The notes below the pieces were generated by a model that ran no database searches, was not told the origin of the DNA, and saw only the letters and a program-made list of their open reading frames with translations. From JACDAE01 sp963717195 (lineage in GTDB: Bacteria; Chloroflexota; Ktedonobacteria; Ktedonobacterales; Ktedonobacteraceae), in NCBI GenBank assembly GCA_963717195.1, contig CAVQVR010000006.1, positions 248,001 to 312,000 on the forward strand: DNA of 64,000 nt, given 5' to 3'. The translations under genes and the position numbers were made by a program. The stretch's first letter is position 1; every line of letters starts with the position of its first letter. Shown here piece by piece: positions 1 through 7,953 of this stretch.

Positions 1-710
1 ATAAGGGTAAAAGGAACGCCCGCCCGTTGCAATTCCCATGTCGTCAGACGTGCACCCTGTAAGACAGGACGCGTCTCATCCACGAAGACATGAATATGCT
101 TGCCCGCTTGATGAGCTGCATAGATAGGAGCTAACGCGGTGCCCAATCCAGCACTTGTGGCAAGCGAGCCAGCATTGCAGTGCGTAAGGAGTGATATATC
201 ATCAGTGATCAGCTCAGCTCCATACCGCCCCATGCTCAGACTGGCAGCAACATCTTCAGCTGCAATAGTGAGCGCTTCCTGACGGAGATAATGGAGCAAA
301 CTCGGCGGGTCAACGGATTCGGCAAGCGCATGATCAGCGCAATGCAGCATACGTTCTACAGCCCAGGACAGGTTGACGGCAGTTGGCCGCGTGCGACGCA
401 ACACGTGTCCAACAGAAATAAGATGAGTTCGTAGTTCGAGGGAAGAAGGTGTCTCACCCCCGGTAGGCTGCTCCTGCAAAAAGCGGTACAGAGCCAGGAG
501 CATTCCCAGGGCAGCCGTCACACCGATAGCAGGTGCTCCTCTTACTTTCAGCGTCGTAATGGCATCGGCAACCTGTTGCTCATGAGTCAGATGAAGAACG
601 ATGATCTGGCGTGGTAATAGCGACTGATCGAGCATACACACAGCAGCCTGATGAGTATTTTCTTCCCACCAGACGGTCCTGGTAGTATAGTACTGATCAT
701 GACTTGCCAT
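1..710 (-). CDS. mtnA: S-methyl-5-thioribose-1-phosphate isomerase, 5' part (runs off the window)
   Basis: The first ~236 residues are present and the gene continues past base 1. The product would isomerise methylthioribose-1-phosphate to methylthioribulose-1-phosphate in the cytoplasmic methionine salvage pathway. Reading the minus strand from the ATG at 710-708, I see the family's N-terminal VRGAPAIGV block, then HCNAGSLAT, GLGTALAPI and the DETRPVLQGARLT block near the window edge. These are hallmarks of MtnA within the eIF2B-like isomerase superfamily. The related ribose-1,5-bisphosphate isomerase is possible but less likely, because the DETRP-LQGARLT spacing is typical of MtnA. No other methionine salvage gene is visible on this side. 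Confidence 0.9.
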   Translation of the reverse strand, partial: MASHDQYYTTRTVWWEENTHQAAVCMLDQSLLPRQIIVLHLTHEQQVADAITTLKVRGAPAIGVTAALGMLLALYRFLQEQPTGGETPSSLELRTHLISVGHVLRRTRPTAVNLSWAVERMLHCADHALAESVDPPSLLHYLRQEALTIAAEDVAASLSMGRYGAELITDDISLLTHCNAGSLATSAGLGTALAPIYAAHQAGKHIHVFVDETRPVLQGARLTTWELQRAGVPFTL

Positions 711-1170
711 CTCATCATCTCTCGCTTCAGGCATTAAGGATCCTTTCGTCAAAACAGGTTAAATTGGTTGCAGAACGAATTCCTCGGGCACAGCGGGCGC
801 GAAACATTCGGGGCCCTGGCCACATCCCGTTAAATTGGCGTAGTATCCCTCTATGTAACGATACGCCAGATTATGCTGAGCGTGCGCACCCAATAGTACT
901 AACCAATAGAGCGCCCTTAGCGAGATTTCTCCACGAGTATGCTACCATGATAAACGAAACATCACGCTACTGCAAGTAAGCATAGCTCTTCTGGCATGTT
1001 ACTGATAGTGTTGGTTGTCCGTTCCACTACACAGAAGGAAGAAAGTCTTTCCGCACCCGCAGGATGAACTGTCTTGACACGATAGGAACTGCGTTACCCG
1101 GAATGGCTACTATTGTCGCTTGATGGAACGGACAAGATGATAATTGTAGCTATCGAAGGGATTGTAGCGC
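711..1170. other. Intergenic region with a relic repeat and a widely spaced inverted repeat
   Basis: No credible gene lies between mtnA and the sigma factor. The stretch holds a decayed copy of the GTAGGGGCC repeat family (785-819). It also holds a 12-bp inverted repeat, ttgtccgttcca at 1015-1026 and its complement at 1124-1135, separated by 97 bases. A TTGACA hexamer sits at 1074-1079 between the arms, but no good -10 follows at 17 bp. The open frame at 704-979 has no ribosome binding site and overlaps the repeat relic, so it is not called. Confidence 0.5.
785..819. repeat. Decayed copy of the GTAGGGGCC...CGCGCCCG palindromic repeat (family A)
   Basis: The core gggcgcgaaacattcggg matches the conserved gggcgcgaaatattcggg of better copies at 22236-22269, 29862-29896 and 31691-31725. 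The normally conserved ccctac end has drifted here to ccctgg. Confidence 0.55.
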
Positions 1171-1707
1171 ATGGCCCGGGTGGAAATCAGGGAAAGTTCC
1201 TGGTCCTTTGAAGAAATTTACGACGAATACAAAACGCCTATTTATAATTATGTCTATCATCTGGTAGGGGATCGTGAGCAGGCAGATGATCTGACGCAGG
1301 ATACCTTCTTGAAGGCATTCCGCGCTCTACCAAAGATGGATGCAAATCTTAAATTATCGGCATGGCTTTATCGTATAGCGACCAATACGGCGTACGATGC
1401 ATTGCGTCGTCGCAAGCTGATCGCGTGGCTACCATGGCAAGACCTTGACCATGAGCCTGCCGATGTGGAGAGTGCAGATCCACAAGAGATTTATGGCACG
1501 ACGGAGTTGGTGAGAGCCGCGCTACGTCGTATGCCTCAGCAATATAGAGCTGCGTTACTTCTGTATACGCAGGAGGGCTTTTCCTACAGTGAAATCGCCC
1601 ATACGCTGAACATTGCTGAGAGCGGTGTCAAGATGTATCTCTCGCGGGCGCGGCAATCATTCAGGGAACATTACAAAGCTCTGGAGCAAGGAGCAATACA
1701 ATCATGA
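1171..1707 (+). CDS. ECF-family RNA polymerase sigma factor
   Basis: This 178-residue sigma-70 family protein directs RNA polymerase to a dedicated promoter set. Region 2 lies at about residues 14-80, with the DDLTQDTFLKAF block (DDxxQD motif) and the SAWLYRIATNTAYDALRRR segment that contacts the -10. Region 4 lies at about 110-170 with the MPQQYRAALLLYTQEGFSYSEIA helix-turn-helix start. Length is usual for an ECF factor and the spacer between domains is short. The membrane-anchored anti-sigma gene starts 19 bp after its stop, so the two almost certainly form an operon in which sigma is released when the partner senses a signal. The target promoter is unknown. Confidence 0.93.
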   Translation: MARVEIRESSWSFEEIYDEYKTPIYNYVYHLVGDREQADDLTQDTFLKAFRALPKMDANLKLSAWLYRIATNTAYDALRRRKLIAWLPWQDLDHEPADVESADPQEIYGTTELVRAALRRMPQQYRAALLLYTQEGFSYSEIAHTLNIAESGVKMYLSRARQSFREHYKALEQGAIQS

Positions 1708-1726
1708 TGAAGAAGGCAGGAAGTGT

Positions 1727-3631
1727 ATGAAGAATTGCGAGCAAGTCAAGGAATTACTCAGCCCTTACCTTGATAATGTGCTCGCGGAGGAGGAACATCA
1801 CGATGTTGCAGCGCACCTTGAGATATGTCCAGGATGCAATGCTCTGTTTGCGGATTTTCGTCACTTTGATATACTCCTCTCTCAGCTTCCGCGTGTTAGC
1901 CCTGGAGCCAACCTGCGCGAACGCATCTTTTCCTCACCAGAATACCTGGAACTAACAGGAACCTCTGGCATAGATCAGAGACGCTCAGAGCAGACCGCCC
2001 CTTACAGAAGTGTGCGCAACAATACAGACAGTTGGGGACAACCTCCACAGTTAGTAGCGCTTCCTGGCGGTCGCAAGAGCAAGGATCAGCTCTCATCTTC
2101 TTCAGTAGTAGGAACGCAGAGAGACTTTTTCGATACGCCAGAGAGAACGAGGGTAAGCAAGCCCGGACAAAGGCGTTGGGGGCAGCGTATTCTGCAGGCT
2201 GCGCTGGTCGCATCGGTCTTGTTGGTACTTGGCGTTGGAGGATTGATCGGCTGGAATCTGTGGCAACGACAGACGATGCTCGCAAGCAATACTGGCAATA
2301 TTATGCCACCAGCTGGTCTCCAACAAGGTCCGATCGCGGCGGGCACGCACTTTCTCTTCCTGCGCAATGGAGCCCTCTGGAGCGCCCCTACCGATGGAAG
2401 TACCGCCGTTGTGCGCCTCACACCTGAACATACCACGGTCGCCACAAATTGGGCCGTCAGACCTGCCCAGGCGGGGCGTAGCGCGGGAAACATGGTAGCG
2501 TATATTGATCTGCAGCAAGGCTTTGTACATCTCATACGTAGCGATGGTCAAAACGACACAGTCATTCAACAGCCTTTGCTCAAACATGGCGTCCAACCTT
2601 CAACATTGTGGAACACCAATACAGGTGCAACTATTCTCAACAGCCTGGCATGGTCGAACGATGGCAGCAAGTTAGCCTTCGTTGCAGATCCCACAGGAGC
2701 CGCACAGCCCGGGCTCTACATCTATACAGTTAGCAGCAATGAACTGCACGCAGTGACACTTCCTCTAACTGGAGCCGTCTCACATCTGGTCTGGTCGCCT
2801 GATAGTATACGTATTGCCTTTGACGTAACGCTTAACGGAAATAGCACTATACTGGACTATAATGCCCAGGACCACGGCGTATTGGCACTCCAAACCGGTG
2901 CAAACGCACAGACAAATGGAGGCGATACCATCCTTTCGCTGCAGTGGTCGCCGAACGTCAATGCGCCTGCCCTTACCTGGAGCCTGGGTCAACCAGGCCA
3001 CGTGCATACCATCTGGGTACAACGCGTTGGCACGGGAAGTATCACAAATCCGACCTTGCTGGCAAGCGGTAACTATACCCAGGCAGATTACAGCCTGATG
3101 GGTCATAATGGTGTCGGAAGCTGGTTGCTAGTCATGGACAATGCAGGCGTGCCCGGAGACATCATAAGCGTTGATCTCACCACCGTTGTAGAAAAACTTA
3201 CCACTGGCAAACAGGTATATGTTGCGCAATGGTCTCCTGATGGAAACACTATCGACTATTTCGATACTCTCTCTAACGGTATGGGAGTATTGCATGTAGT
3301 GAACACAACCACAGGAACGGATACATTGATTGCGTCAGGTGCCACCGCTGAACCACTTCCTGCCTGGTCTGCTGATAGCCAGCACATAGCATACAGTACC
3401 GGCACGAATGTAGTGATTGCTGACTTGCATACACCAGGAGCGACTCAGACACTCAAGCAGCAGGGTAAAGCAGTAGCCTTTAGCTGGTCCACCAGTTCCC
3501 CATCTCAATTGATACTGGCAACAGGAAATGGGCAACAAGGTCTTTACCTCGTTGATACGCAGCATGGAACAGCACTCCAACTTGCTAAAGAAGCGATTCA
3601 GGGTCCTATTCTCTGGACAGAAATCCCGTAG
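1727..3631 (+). CDS. Zinc-finger anti-sigma factor with membrane anchor and extracytoplasmic beta-propeller
   Basis: I place the start at the ATG at 1727, preceded by an AGGAAG site. The longer open frame from 1613 only overlaps the sigma gene. The 634-residue product opens with an anti-sigma zinc finger: the HLEICPGC segment (HxxxCxxC) follows an N-terminal helix bearing another conserved Cys. A basic stretch and one membrane segment (about residues 158-178) follow, then roughly 430 residues outside the membrane with repeated W-S-P/N-D-G blades (LAWSNDGSKLAF, LVWSPDSIRIAF, AQWSPDGNTIDY, PAWSADSQHIAY), typical of TolB/WD40-like propellers. The role is inferred: the propeller senses something outside and the finger holds the upstream sigma. 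The TAG stop lies in the tip of a GTAGGGACCC repeat. Confidence 0.88.
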   Translation: MKNCEQVKELLSPYLDNVLAEEEHHDVAAHLEICPGCNALFADFRHFDILLSQLPRVSPGANLRERIFSSPEYLELTGTSGIDQRRSEQTAPYRSVRNNTDSWGQPPQLVALPGGRKSKDQLSSSSVVGTQRDFFDTPERTRVSKPGQRRWGQRILQAALVASVLLVLGVGGLIGWNLWQRQTMLASNTGNIMPPAGLQQGPIAAGTHFLFLRNGALWSAPTDGSTAVVRLTPEHTTVATNWAVRPAQAGRSAGNMVAYIDLQQGFVHLIRSDGQNDTVIQQPLLKHGVQPSTLWNTNTGATILNSLAWSNDGSKLAFVADPTGAAQPGLYIYTVSSNELHAVTLPLTGAVSHLVWSPDSIRIAFDVTLNGNSTILDYNAQDHGVLALQTGANAQTNGGDTILSLQWSPNVNAPALTWSLGQPGHVHTIWVQRVGTGSITNPTLLASGNYTQADYSLMGHNGVGSWLLVMDNAGVPGDIISVDLTTVVEKLTTGKQVYVAQWSPDGNTIDYFDTLSNGMGVLHVVNTTTGTDTLIASGATAEPLPAWSADSQHIAYSTGTNVVIADLHTPGATQTLKQQGKAVAFSWSTSSPSQLILATGNGQQGLYLVDTQHGTALQLAKEAIQGPILWTEIP

Positions 3632-3646
3632 GGACCCGATTTATCG
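3628..3646 (+). repeat. Lone end of a GTAGGGACCCGATTTATCG (family B) repeat
   Basis: The 19 bases are identical to the terminal inverted repeat of the elements at 13628, 21736 and 26512, but no opposite end is visible nearby. Bases 3629-3631 of this tip are the stop codon of the anti-sigma gene. Confidence 0.7.
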
Positions 3647-4212
3647 ATCCGGTGCCTAATCCGGCAGGGTAGGGATTTCCGGTTGTACGTTTAAATGTTA
3701 TGATGTTCAAGGTCAGAGAGGAAATGCGAGGCATAGAAACGCACCCGGAAGGGAAAGGCATACGTCTAGTGCGTGCAAGAGTGATTCCCTTGCAGCCATA
3801 GAGGTAGTATCGCGACATATCGTAGACAACAGTACTAGCTGCAACCATCGAGGTAAGCGAAAATTTCAGGGGTGAAAATAGCAGGGATGCCAGAGTTGGA
3901 AGCAGGGACAGACTCCCAATGGGAGTAAATTTCTTGATGTATCCAAATTTGCCCCTAAAAATACTAACCATTTGCTCACTTATACGTTATAATACATAAG
4001 CCTGGGATTGGAAGGCGGGATATACGTGAGCAAGCAAACCCACCTCGACGAGCAGCTTGTAGCGTACATCTGATATTCGTGCAACCTTTTCCCCATGGGG
4101 TTAGCACGCGCACCTCCTGGCGCTTCGCGTTGCTCTTATGTATACGCGTGGTAGGGGGAGAACGAGCTGGCACCCCGTCCTCTCCTTACTTTTACAATGA
4201 AGAAAGGGTCCG
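3632..4212. other. Intergenic region, 581 bp, with a possible promoter
   Basis: No convincing gene. A TATAAT hexamer occurs at 3988-3993, in the right direction for the sensor kinase at 4213, but the -35 position is poor. A minus-strand open frame (3606-3971) runs through the repeat tip, resembles nothing I know and has no clear ribosome binding site, so it is left out. Confidence 0.4.
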
Positions 4213-6765
4213 ATGGGATTCACAGTGCGGTCACTTGGGGGAAAACTCGTCGTCGTCGCGACGCTCATACTCTTAGCCAGTATACTTCTGTTCGCGTTAC
4301 TCTCGTGGATACTGCTTACGATCTATTCCGAGCATGAAGCCAGGGATGCGGCACAGAGCCACCTCTTCCAGGTCGAACAGGCGTATCAGGTATACACCGC
4401 TACTTTGCGCGACGAATTGCACAGGACCAGTACCACCCCGGCTCTTATAAACGGCCTGGCTACCACACAATCCACTTTTACACAGGCCACACAAGACCAT
4501 CTACAAAGCCTGCTCGTGCCATCATTTACGTACAATCATCTCGCTGCGCTCACACTTGTTTCCCGAAATCGCCAGGTGCTTGCTCAGGTAACTATGACCA
4601 GCCAGGACGGTATCAATGCTATCACGCCTCTTACAGACCAGGCATTGCAAGGACAGACAGTATCGGTATTGCAGAGAAGTTCCGCAGCAGGTCATCAATG
4701 GTTATTGAGTATTGCCGTCCCGATATATGCTACGCAGGGGAAGGCGCTGGGAGTTCTTCTGGGTGTGCAGGTCATCGATGATACCTTCACCCAGATGCTA
4801 GGGCAGAAAACGGGAACGGGCCTGTTACTTTGTGTAGAGGGACAGGTGCAGGGAATAGCCAACCTGCCGCTGCAAGAACCACTCCGCGCACAAAAGAACA
4901 ACCAGCTCTGTACAGCGGGTGCAACGGATAGATTGAACGGGAACCAGCGTTATCTTACTCTAGCAGGGACTGGCAAGATCGCCAATCAGACGCTACAGTC
5001 GCCACCACTCGTTCTGGTAGCAATCGAGCCACTCTATACAATCTCCATTATGAATACGCAATTCTTCCCCCTTATAGGTGGAGTGGCTCTGCTCATATTT
5101 GGACCATGTGTGCTTCTCTACGCATTACTGATACGTAACATCTTTATCCAACCCCTGCAACAATTGCAAACCCATGTTCAGGCGCTTGTTGCCAGTAGTG
5201 CAGGCGAGCTTGTGCCTTTCAACGAGGACGAGTTAACAGGATTGACCCAATCATACAGCGTGTTAGCGGATTGCCTTGAAAGCGAAAGCCAGGTTATGCA
5301 GGAGCAAATGGGCAATCTTTTGATTATGAGTGATGCGTTTATTTCGACGCTTAACCTGGAGCAATTGCTGGGGGAGATCGTATCGCGGCTGGGAAATATT
5401 ATGAGAGCAAAAAATGTCACGTTGCTCCTCTATGGGCGTGAGATGCTCTCGCCATCGGTAGTCGCCCAATGGTCAGAAATGGTAGGTCAGGTAGTAAATT
5501 CGTATAGTACGCCTACCTCATCGTTCACTCATTCGTTACAACAGCAAGGAGCAGTGACGGTCCATGCGGATCTTGATGGGGATATTACCCTGGCGACTAC
5601 CGCCAAGCGGGCGGCAATCTCGAAAAACCAGATAAATGGGAGCCAGAAAGCGGGACAAGGAGAACCGCCTGCATCGGGATCGCACACACAACCATACGGA
5701 TTACGTCGGCCACGCATTCCGCGTTCGGCACTGCGCGATCTGGACATGATATTGGCGCGTATGGTGATACAGCGGCACAAGATTGCTTATGGAGAGGATA
5801 TCAAGACCATTTATGAGGAGCGGAAAGAGAAATGGGCGCAGATGGCACTGGAGGAGGGTTACCGCTCTGCTATCGCAGTACCGTTGCTTTTCCAGGACCA
5901 GGCGATAGGTGCATGTATACTCTATGGAGATAAGCCACGTCAGGTAAGCAGCCGGGACACCCTCCTGCTCAGTACAGCGGCGGTGCAGGCATCGGTTGCC
6001 ATTCAGAATGCTCTGTTGTTTGTAGAAGTGAAAGAAAAGAATGCGGATCTTGAACGTGCGAGCCATCTGAAATCACAGTTTCTGGCCAACGTGACGCATG
6101 AATTACGTACGCCTTTGCACAGTATTATCAGTTATGGAGCGTTAATATTAGAGGGATTTGTTGAAGGAGAGCTGGCACCAGAGCAAGAGGAGCACATCCA
6201 ATTTATGGTGAATAGAGCGGAGGACCTCTCGCACCTGGTCGACGATATGCTTGACCTTTCCAAGATAGAGGCCGACCGCATCGAAATCAAAATCGAGGCA
6301 GTCGAACTGCGTTCTTGTTTGATGGAGGTAGTAAATCAACTCAAGCCATTAGCAACCAACAAGGGCTTGTATCTGAACCTGGAGATGGATGAGAAACTGC
6401 ATATGGTACAGGCTGATAGTTATCGCCTGCGGCAGGTTGTTATCAATCTCGTTTCCAATGCATTAAAGTTTACTGAGAAAGGTGGCGTTACTATTCACTG
6501 TGTTCTGTTAAATGGCGGCAAGATGGCACAGATCGCGGTCAGTGATACAGGAATTGGGATATCGCCGTCTGCACTTGCGTATATCTTCGAGGCGTTCCGG
6601 CAGGCCGATGGGAGCACGACGCGTCGCTTCGGAGGCACCGGGCTCGGTCTGACGATAGCTAGAAAACTCATTGAGCTACAAGGAGGAGAGGTTGCAGTGG
6701 AGAGCACACCAGGACAGGGTTCAACCTTCTCATTTACGTTACCTGTTAAAGCCACACGAGAATAA
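4213..6765 (+). CDS. Membrane sensor histidine kinase (Cache-like sensor, HAMP, GAF, HisKA, HATPase)
   Basis: This 850-residue inner-membrane kinase autophosphorylates on histidine and passes phosphate to a response regulator. Membrane segments at about 12-38 and 284-307 bracket a ~245-residue external sensor domain resembling Cache domains. A HAMP-like linker and a GAF-like region (about 365-600) follow, the latter interrupted by a low-similarity insert around 470-520. The dimerisation domain has the phospho-acceptor in THELRTPL (His629). The ATPase domain shows the N box (VINLVSNALKF), DTGIGI and GGTGLGL. A GAAAGGG-like site precedes the ATG. The single-domain receiver starts 14 bp downstream, so the two form one signalling unit. 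Confidence 0.93.
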   Translation: MGFTVRSLGGKLVVVATLILLASILLFALLSWILLTIYSEHEARDAAQSHLFQVEQAYQVYTATLRDELHRTSTTPALINGLATTQSTFTQATQDHLQSLLVPSFTYNHLAALTLVSRNRQVLAQVTMTSQDGINAITPLTDQALQGQTVSVLQRSSAAGHQWLLSIAVPIYATQGKALGVLLGVQVIDDTFTQMLGQKTGTGLLLCVEGQVQGIANLPLQEPLRAQKNNQLCTAGATDRLNGNQRYLTLAGTGKIANQTLQSPPLVLVAIEPLYTISIMNTQFFPLIGGVALLIFGPCVLLYALLIRNIFIQPLQQLQTHVQALVASSAGELVPFNEDELTGLTQSYSVLADCLESESQVMQEQMGNLLIMSDAFISTLNLEQLLGEIVSRLGNIMRAKNVTLLLYGREMLSPSVVAQWSEMVGQVVNSYSTPTSSFTHSLQQQGAVTVHADLDGDITLATTAKRAAISKNQINGSQKAGQGEPPASGSHTQPYGLRRPRIPRSALRDLDMILARMVIQRHKIAYGEDIKTIYEERKEKWAQMALEEGYRSAIAVPLLFQDQAIGACILYGDKPRQVSSRDTLLLSTAAVQASVAIQNALLFVEVKEKNADLERASHLKSQFLANVTHELRTPLHSIISYGALILEGFVEGELAPEQEEHIQFMVNRAEDLSHLVDDMLDLSKIEADRIEIKIEAVELRSCLMEVVNQLKPLATNKGLYLNLEMDEKLHMVQADSYRLRQVVINLVSNALKFTEKGGVTIHCVLLNGGKMAQIAVSDTGIGISPSALAYIFEAFRQADGSTTRRFGGTGLGLTIARKLIELQGGEVAVESTPGQGSTFSFTLPVKATRE

Positions 6766-6779
6766 AAAAGAGAGATTTT

Positions 6780-7175
6780 ATGAGCACACCACTACATGAA
6801 ACCGGACTGGCAACGATTCTTGTCGTTGAAAACGAAACGTCAAATCGCATACTCATTGAACGTGTTCTATCTACCCGTGGGTATCGCTGCCTGAGTGCAT
6901 CGAATGGACGCGAGGCACTGGACCTCCTTGATCGGGAACAGGTGGATCTGATTCTGACGGACCTCTCCATGCCAGTTCTCGATGGCTACAAAGCAACCCA
7001 ATTGATGCGTGCGCGTCCGGGGCTAGCAAACGTGCCAATCGTTGCGGTTACGGCATTTGCCTTGAATGATGAAGGGGAAGCGGCCAGGCAAATTGGTTGC
7101 ACCGAATATCTGACCAAACCCTTTAAGCCCCGCCAGTTGTTAGAAGTTGTCGCACGTTTACTCGATAAAAAATAG
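6780..7175 (+). CDS. Single-domain response regulator (CheY-like receiver)
   Basis: A 131-residue protein made only of a receiver domain, co-transcribed with the kinase just upstream and its probable phosphate acceptor. The phospho-acceptor is Asp61 in LILTDLSMPVLDGYKA; the conserved Thr is in AVTAFA and the Lys in LTKPFKP. Unusually, the N-terminal acidic pair that binds Mg2+ (normally DD) reads VVENET, so positions 17-19 are E-N-E. Receivers with altered acidic pairs can still be phosphorylated but often more weakly. With no output domain it must act through protein contacts, perhaps as a relay to another kinase or regulator. Confidence 0.9.
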   Translation: MSTPLHETGLATILVVENETSNRILIERVLSTRGYRCLSASNGREALDLLDREQVDLILTDLSMPVLDGYKATQLMRARPGLANVPIVAVTAFALNDEGEAARQIGCTEYLTKPFKPRQLLEVVARLLDKK

Positions 7176-7297
7176 TTTTGTCTTGATGGCTCTCCTTGAA
7201 GCAAAACTATTTTGTGTTGTTGTTGCCGACGAGAGCATCATGATTACCTTTAGTACCATCACCCCCCCCATTATCTCTATTACCCTTGCACTACCAC

Positions 7298-7326
7298 TTT
7301 ACGAAACGTACATATTGTTATACAAT
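7298..7326 (+). promoter_or_regulatory. Candidate sigma-A type promoter for the small HTH gene
   Basis: TTTACG (7298-7303) and TACAAT (7321-7326) are separated by 17 bp, 124 bp upstream of the ATG at 7450. Four of six bases at -35 and five of six at -10 match consensus. The rest of 7176-7449 shows nothing else. Confidence 0.4.
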
Positions 7327-7449
7327 GCATACACAAAGTTAGTATGTGGCCTCTCTTCTAAAACATACGCTTGATATGCGAAAGAATAGCATAGTTTATA
7401 GAGGGAAGAGCAACATACAACACAAGATTTTCAGAGAGGAGTAAAACGA

Positions 7450-7671
7450 ATGAGTGATCTTTTAACCGTATCTGAGGTAGCCCAGATTTTTCGTGTCGAT
7501 GGTACAACCGTACGTCGTTGGGTAAAGCAGGGAGCTCTTGAAGCTGTAATTTTGCCACACATGAACGAGCGCCAGGCTTACCGCATCAAACGCGAAACCG
7601 TAAACAAGATTTCTCAAAGAAGTCGTTCAATAATAGCATTCTCAATTTATAGAGTAAGAAGAAATTTGTAG
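7450..7671 (+). CDS. Small excisionase/MerR-type helix-turn-helix protein
   Basis: A 73-residue protein whose first 50 residues form a winged helix-turn-helix of the excisionase (HTH_17) type: LLTVSEVAQIF, then VDGTTVRRWVKQGAL, then a Tyr-Arg-Ile strand before the last helix. A strong GAGAGGAG site lies just before the ATG. Proteins of this kind either assist phage or plasmid excision or act as small regulators. No integrase is near, and the next gene is a broken sigma factor. The tail beyond residue 60 is basic and may be new coding sequence acquired when the downstream region was rearranged. Confidence 0.7.
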   Translation: MSDLLTVSEVAQIFRVDGTTVRRWVKQGALEAVILPHMNERQAYRIKRETVNKISQRSRSIIAFSIYRVRRNL

Positions 7672-7697
7672 ATGTACAAGGACTCTTCTCTATCAAG

Positions 7698-7729
7698 AAT
7701 ACCCGGTCCTTTCACGAGGACCGGGTATT
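7698..7729 (+). terminator. Hairpin terminator after the HTH gene
   Basis: Arms aatacccggtcc (7698-7709) and ggaccgggtatt (7718-7729) form a perfect 12-bp GC-rich stem with an 8-base loop, followed by gcatttt. The T tract is short, so it may be only partly effective. Confidence 0.6.
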
Positions 7730-7940
7730 GCATTTTACAGGTAAAGTGGAACGAGATATACGCCTGCAAGCCAGTATTCAGAAGCTACCGGCCCTCCAGC
7801 AAGAAATCGTGCGCTTGCGTTTTGTCCTTGGTCTGCGTAGCGCCGAAATCGCGACCGTTCTCCAGAAAAGCGAGGGAGCGGTACGTGTAATGCTTTCGCG
7901 CTCGCTTAAATTATTACGTACAATCTACGAGAATGAGTAG
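7728..7940 (+). pseudogene. ECF sigma factor remnant, region 4 only
   Basis: The 70-residue frame holds only sigma region 4: helices IRLQASIQKLPALQQEIV, then LRSAEIATVLQKSEGAVRVML as the helix-turn-helix. Region 2, needed for core binding and -10 recognition, is missing; upstream of the frame there is only a hairpin. The stop overlaps the ribosome binding site of the broken anti-sigma-like gene that follows. This mirrors the intact pair at 1171-3631, so the fragment is most likely the 3' end of a second ECF gene whose front was lost. A working stand-alone region 4 protein cannot be excluded. Confidence 0.7.
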
Positions 7941-7953
7941 GAGGAACAAAGAT

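Noticed and set aside
704..979. 91-residue plus-strand frame between mtnA and the sigma gene
   Set aside because: No ribosome binding site, crosses a repeat relic, and resembles no protein.
2086..2596. Overlapping minus-strand frames of 129-164 residues
   Set aside because: They lie wholly opposite the anti-sigma gene, are mutually overlapping and have no motifs.
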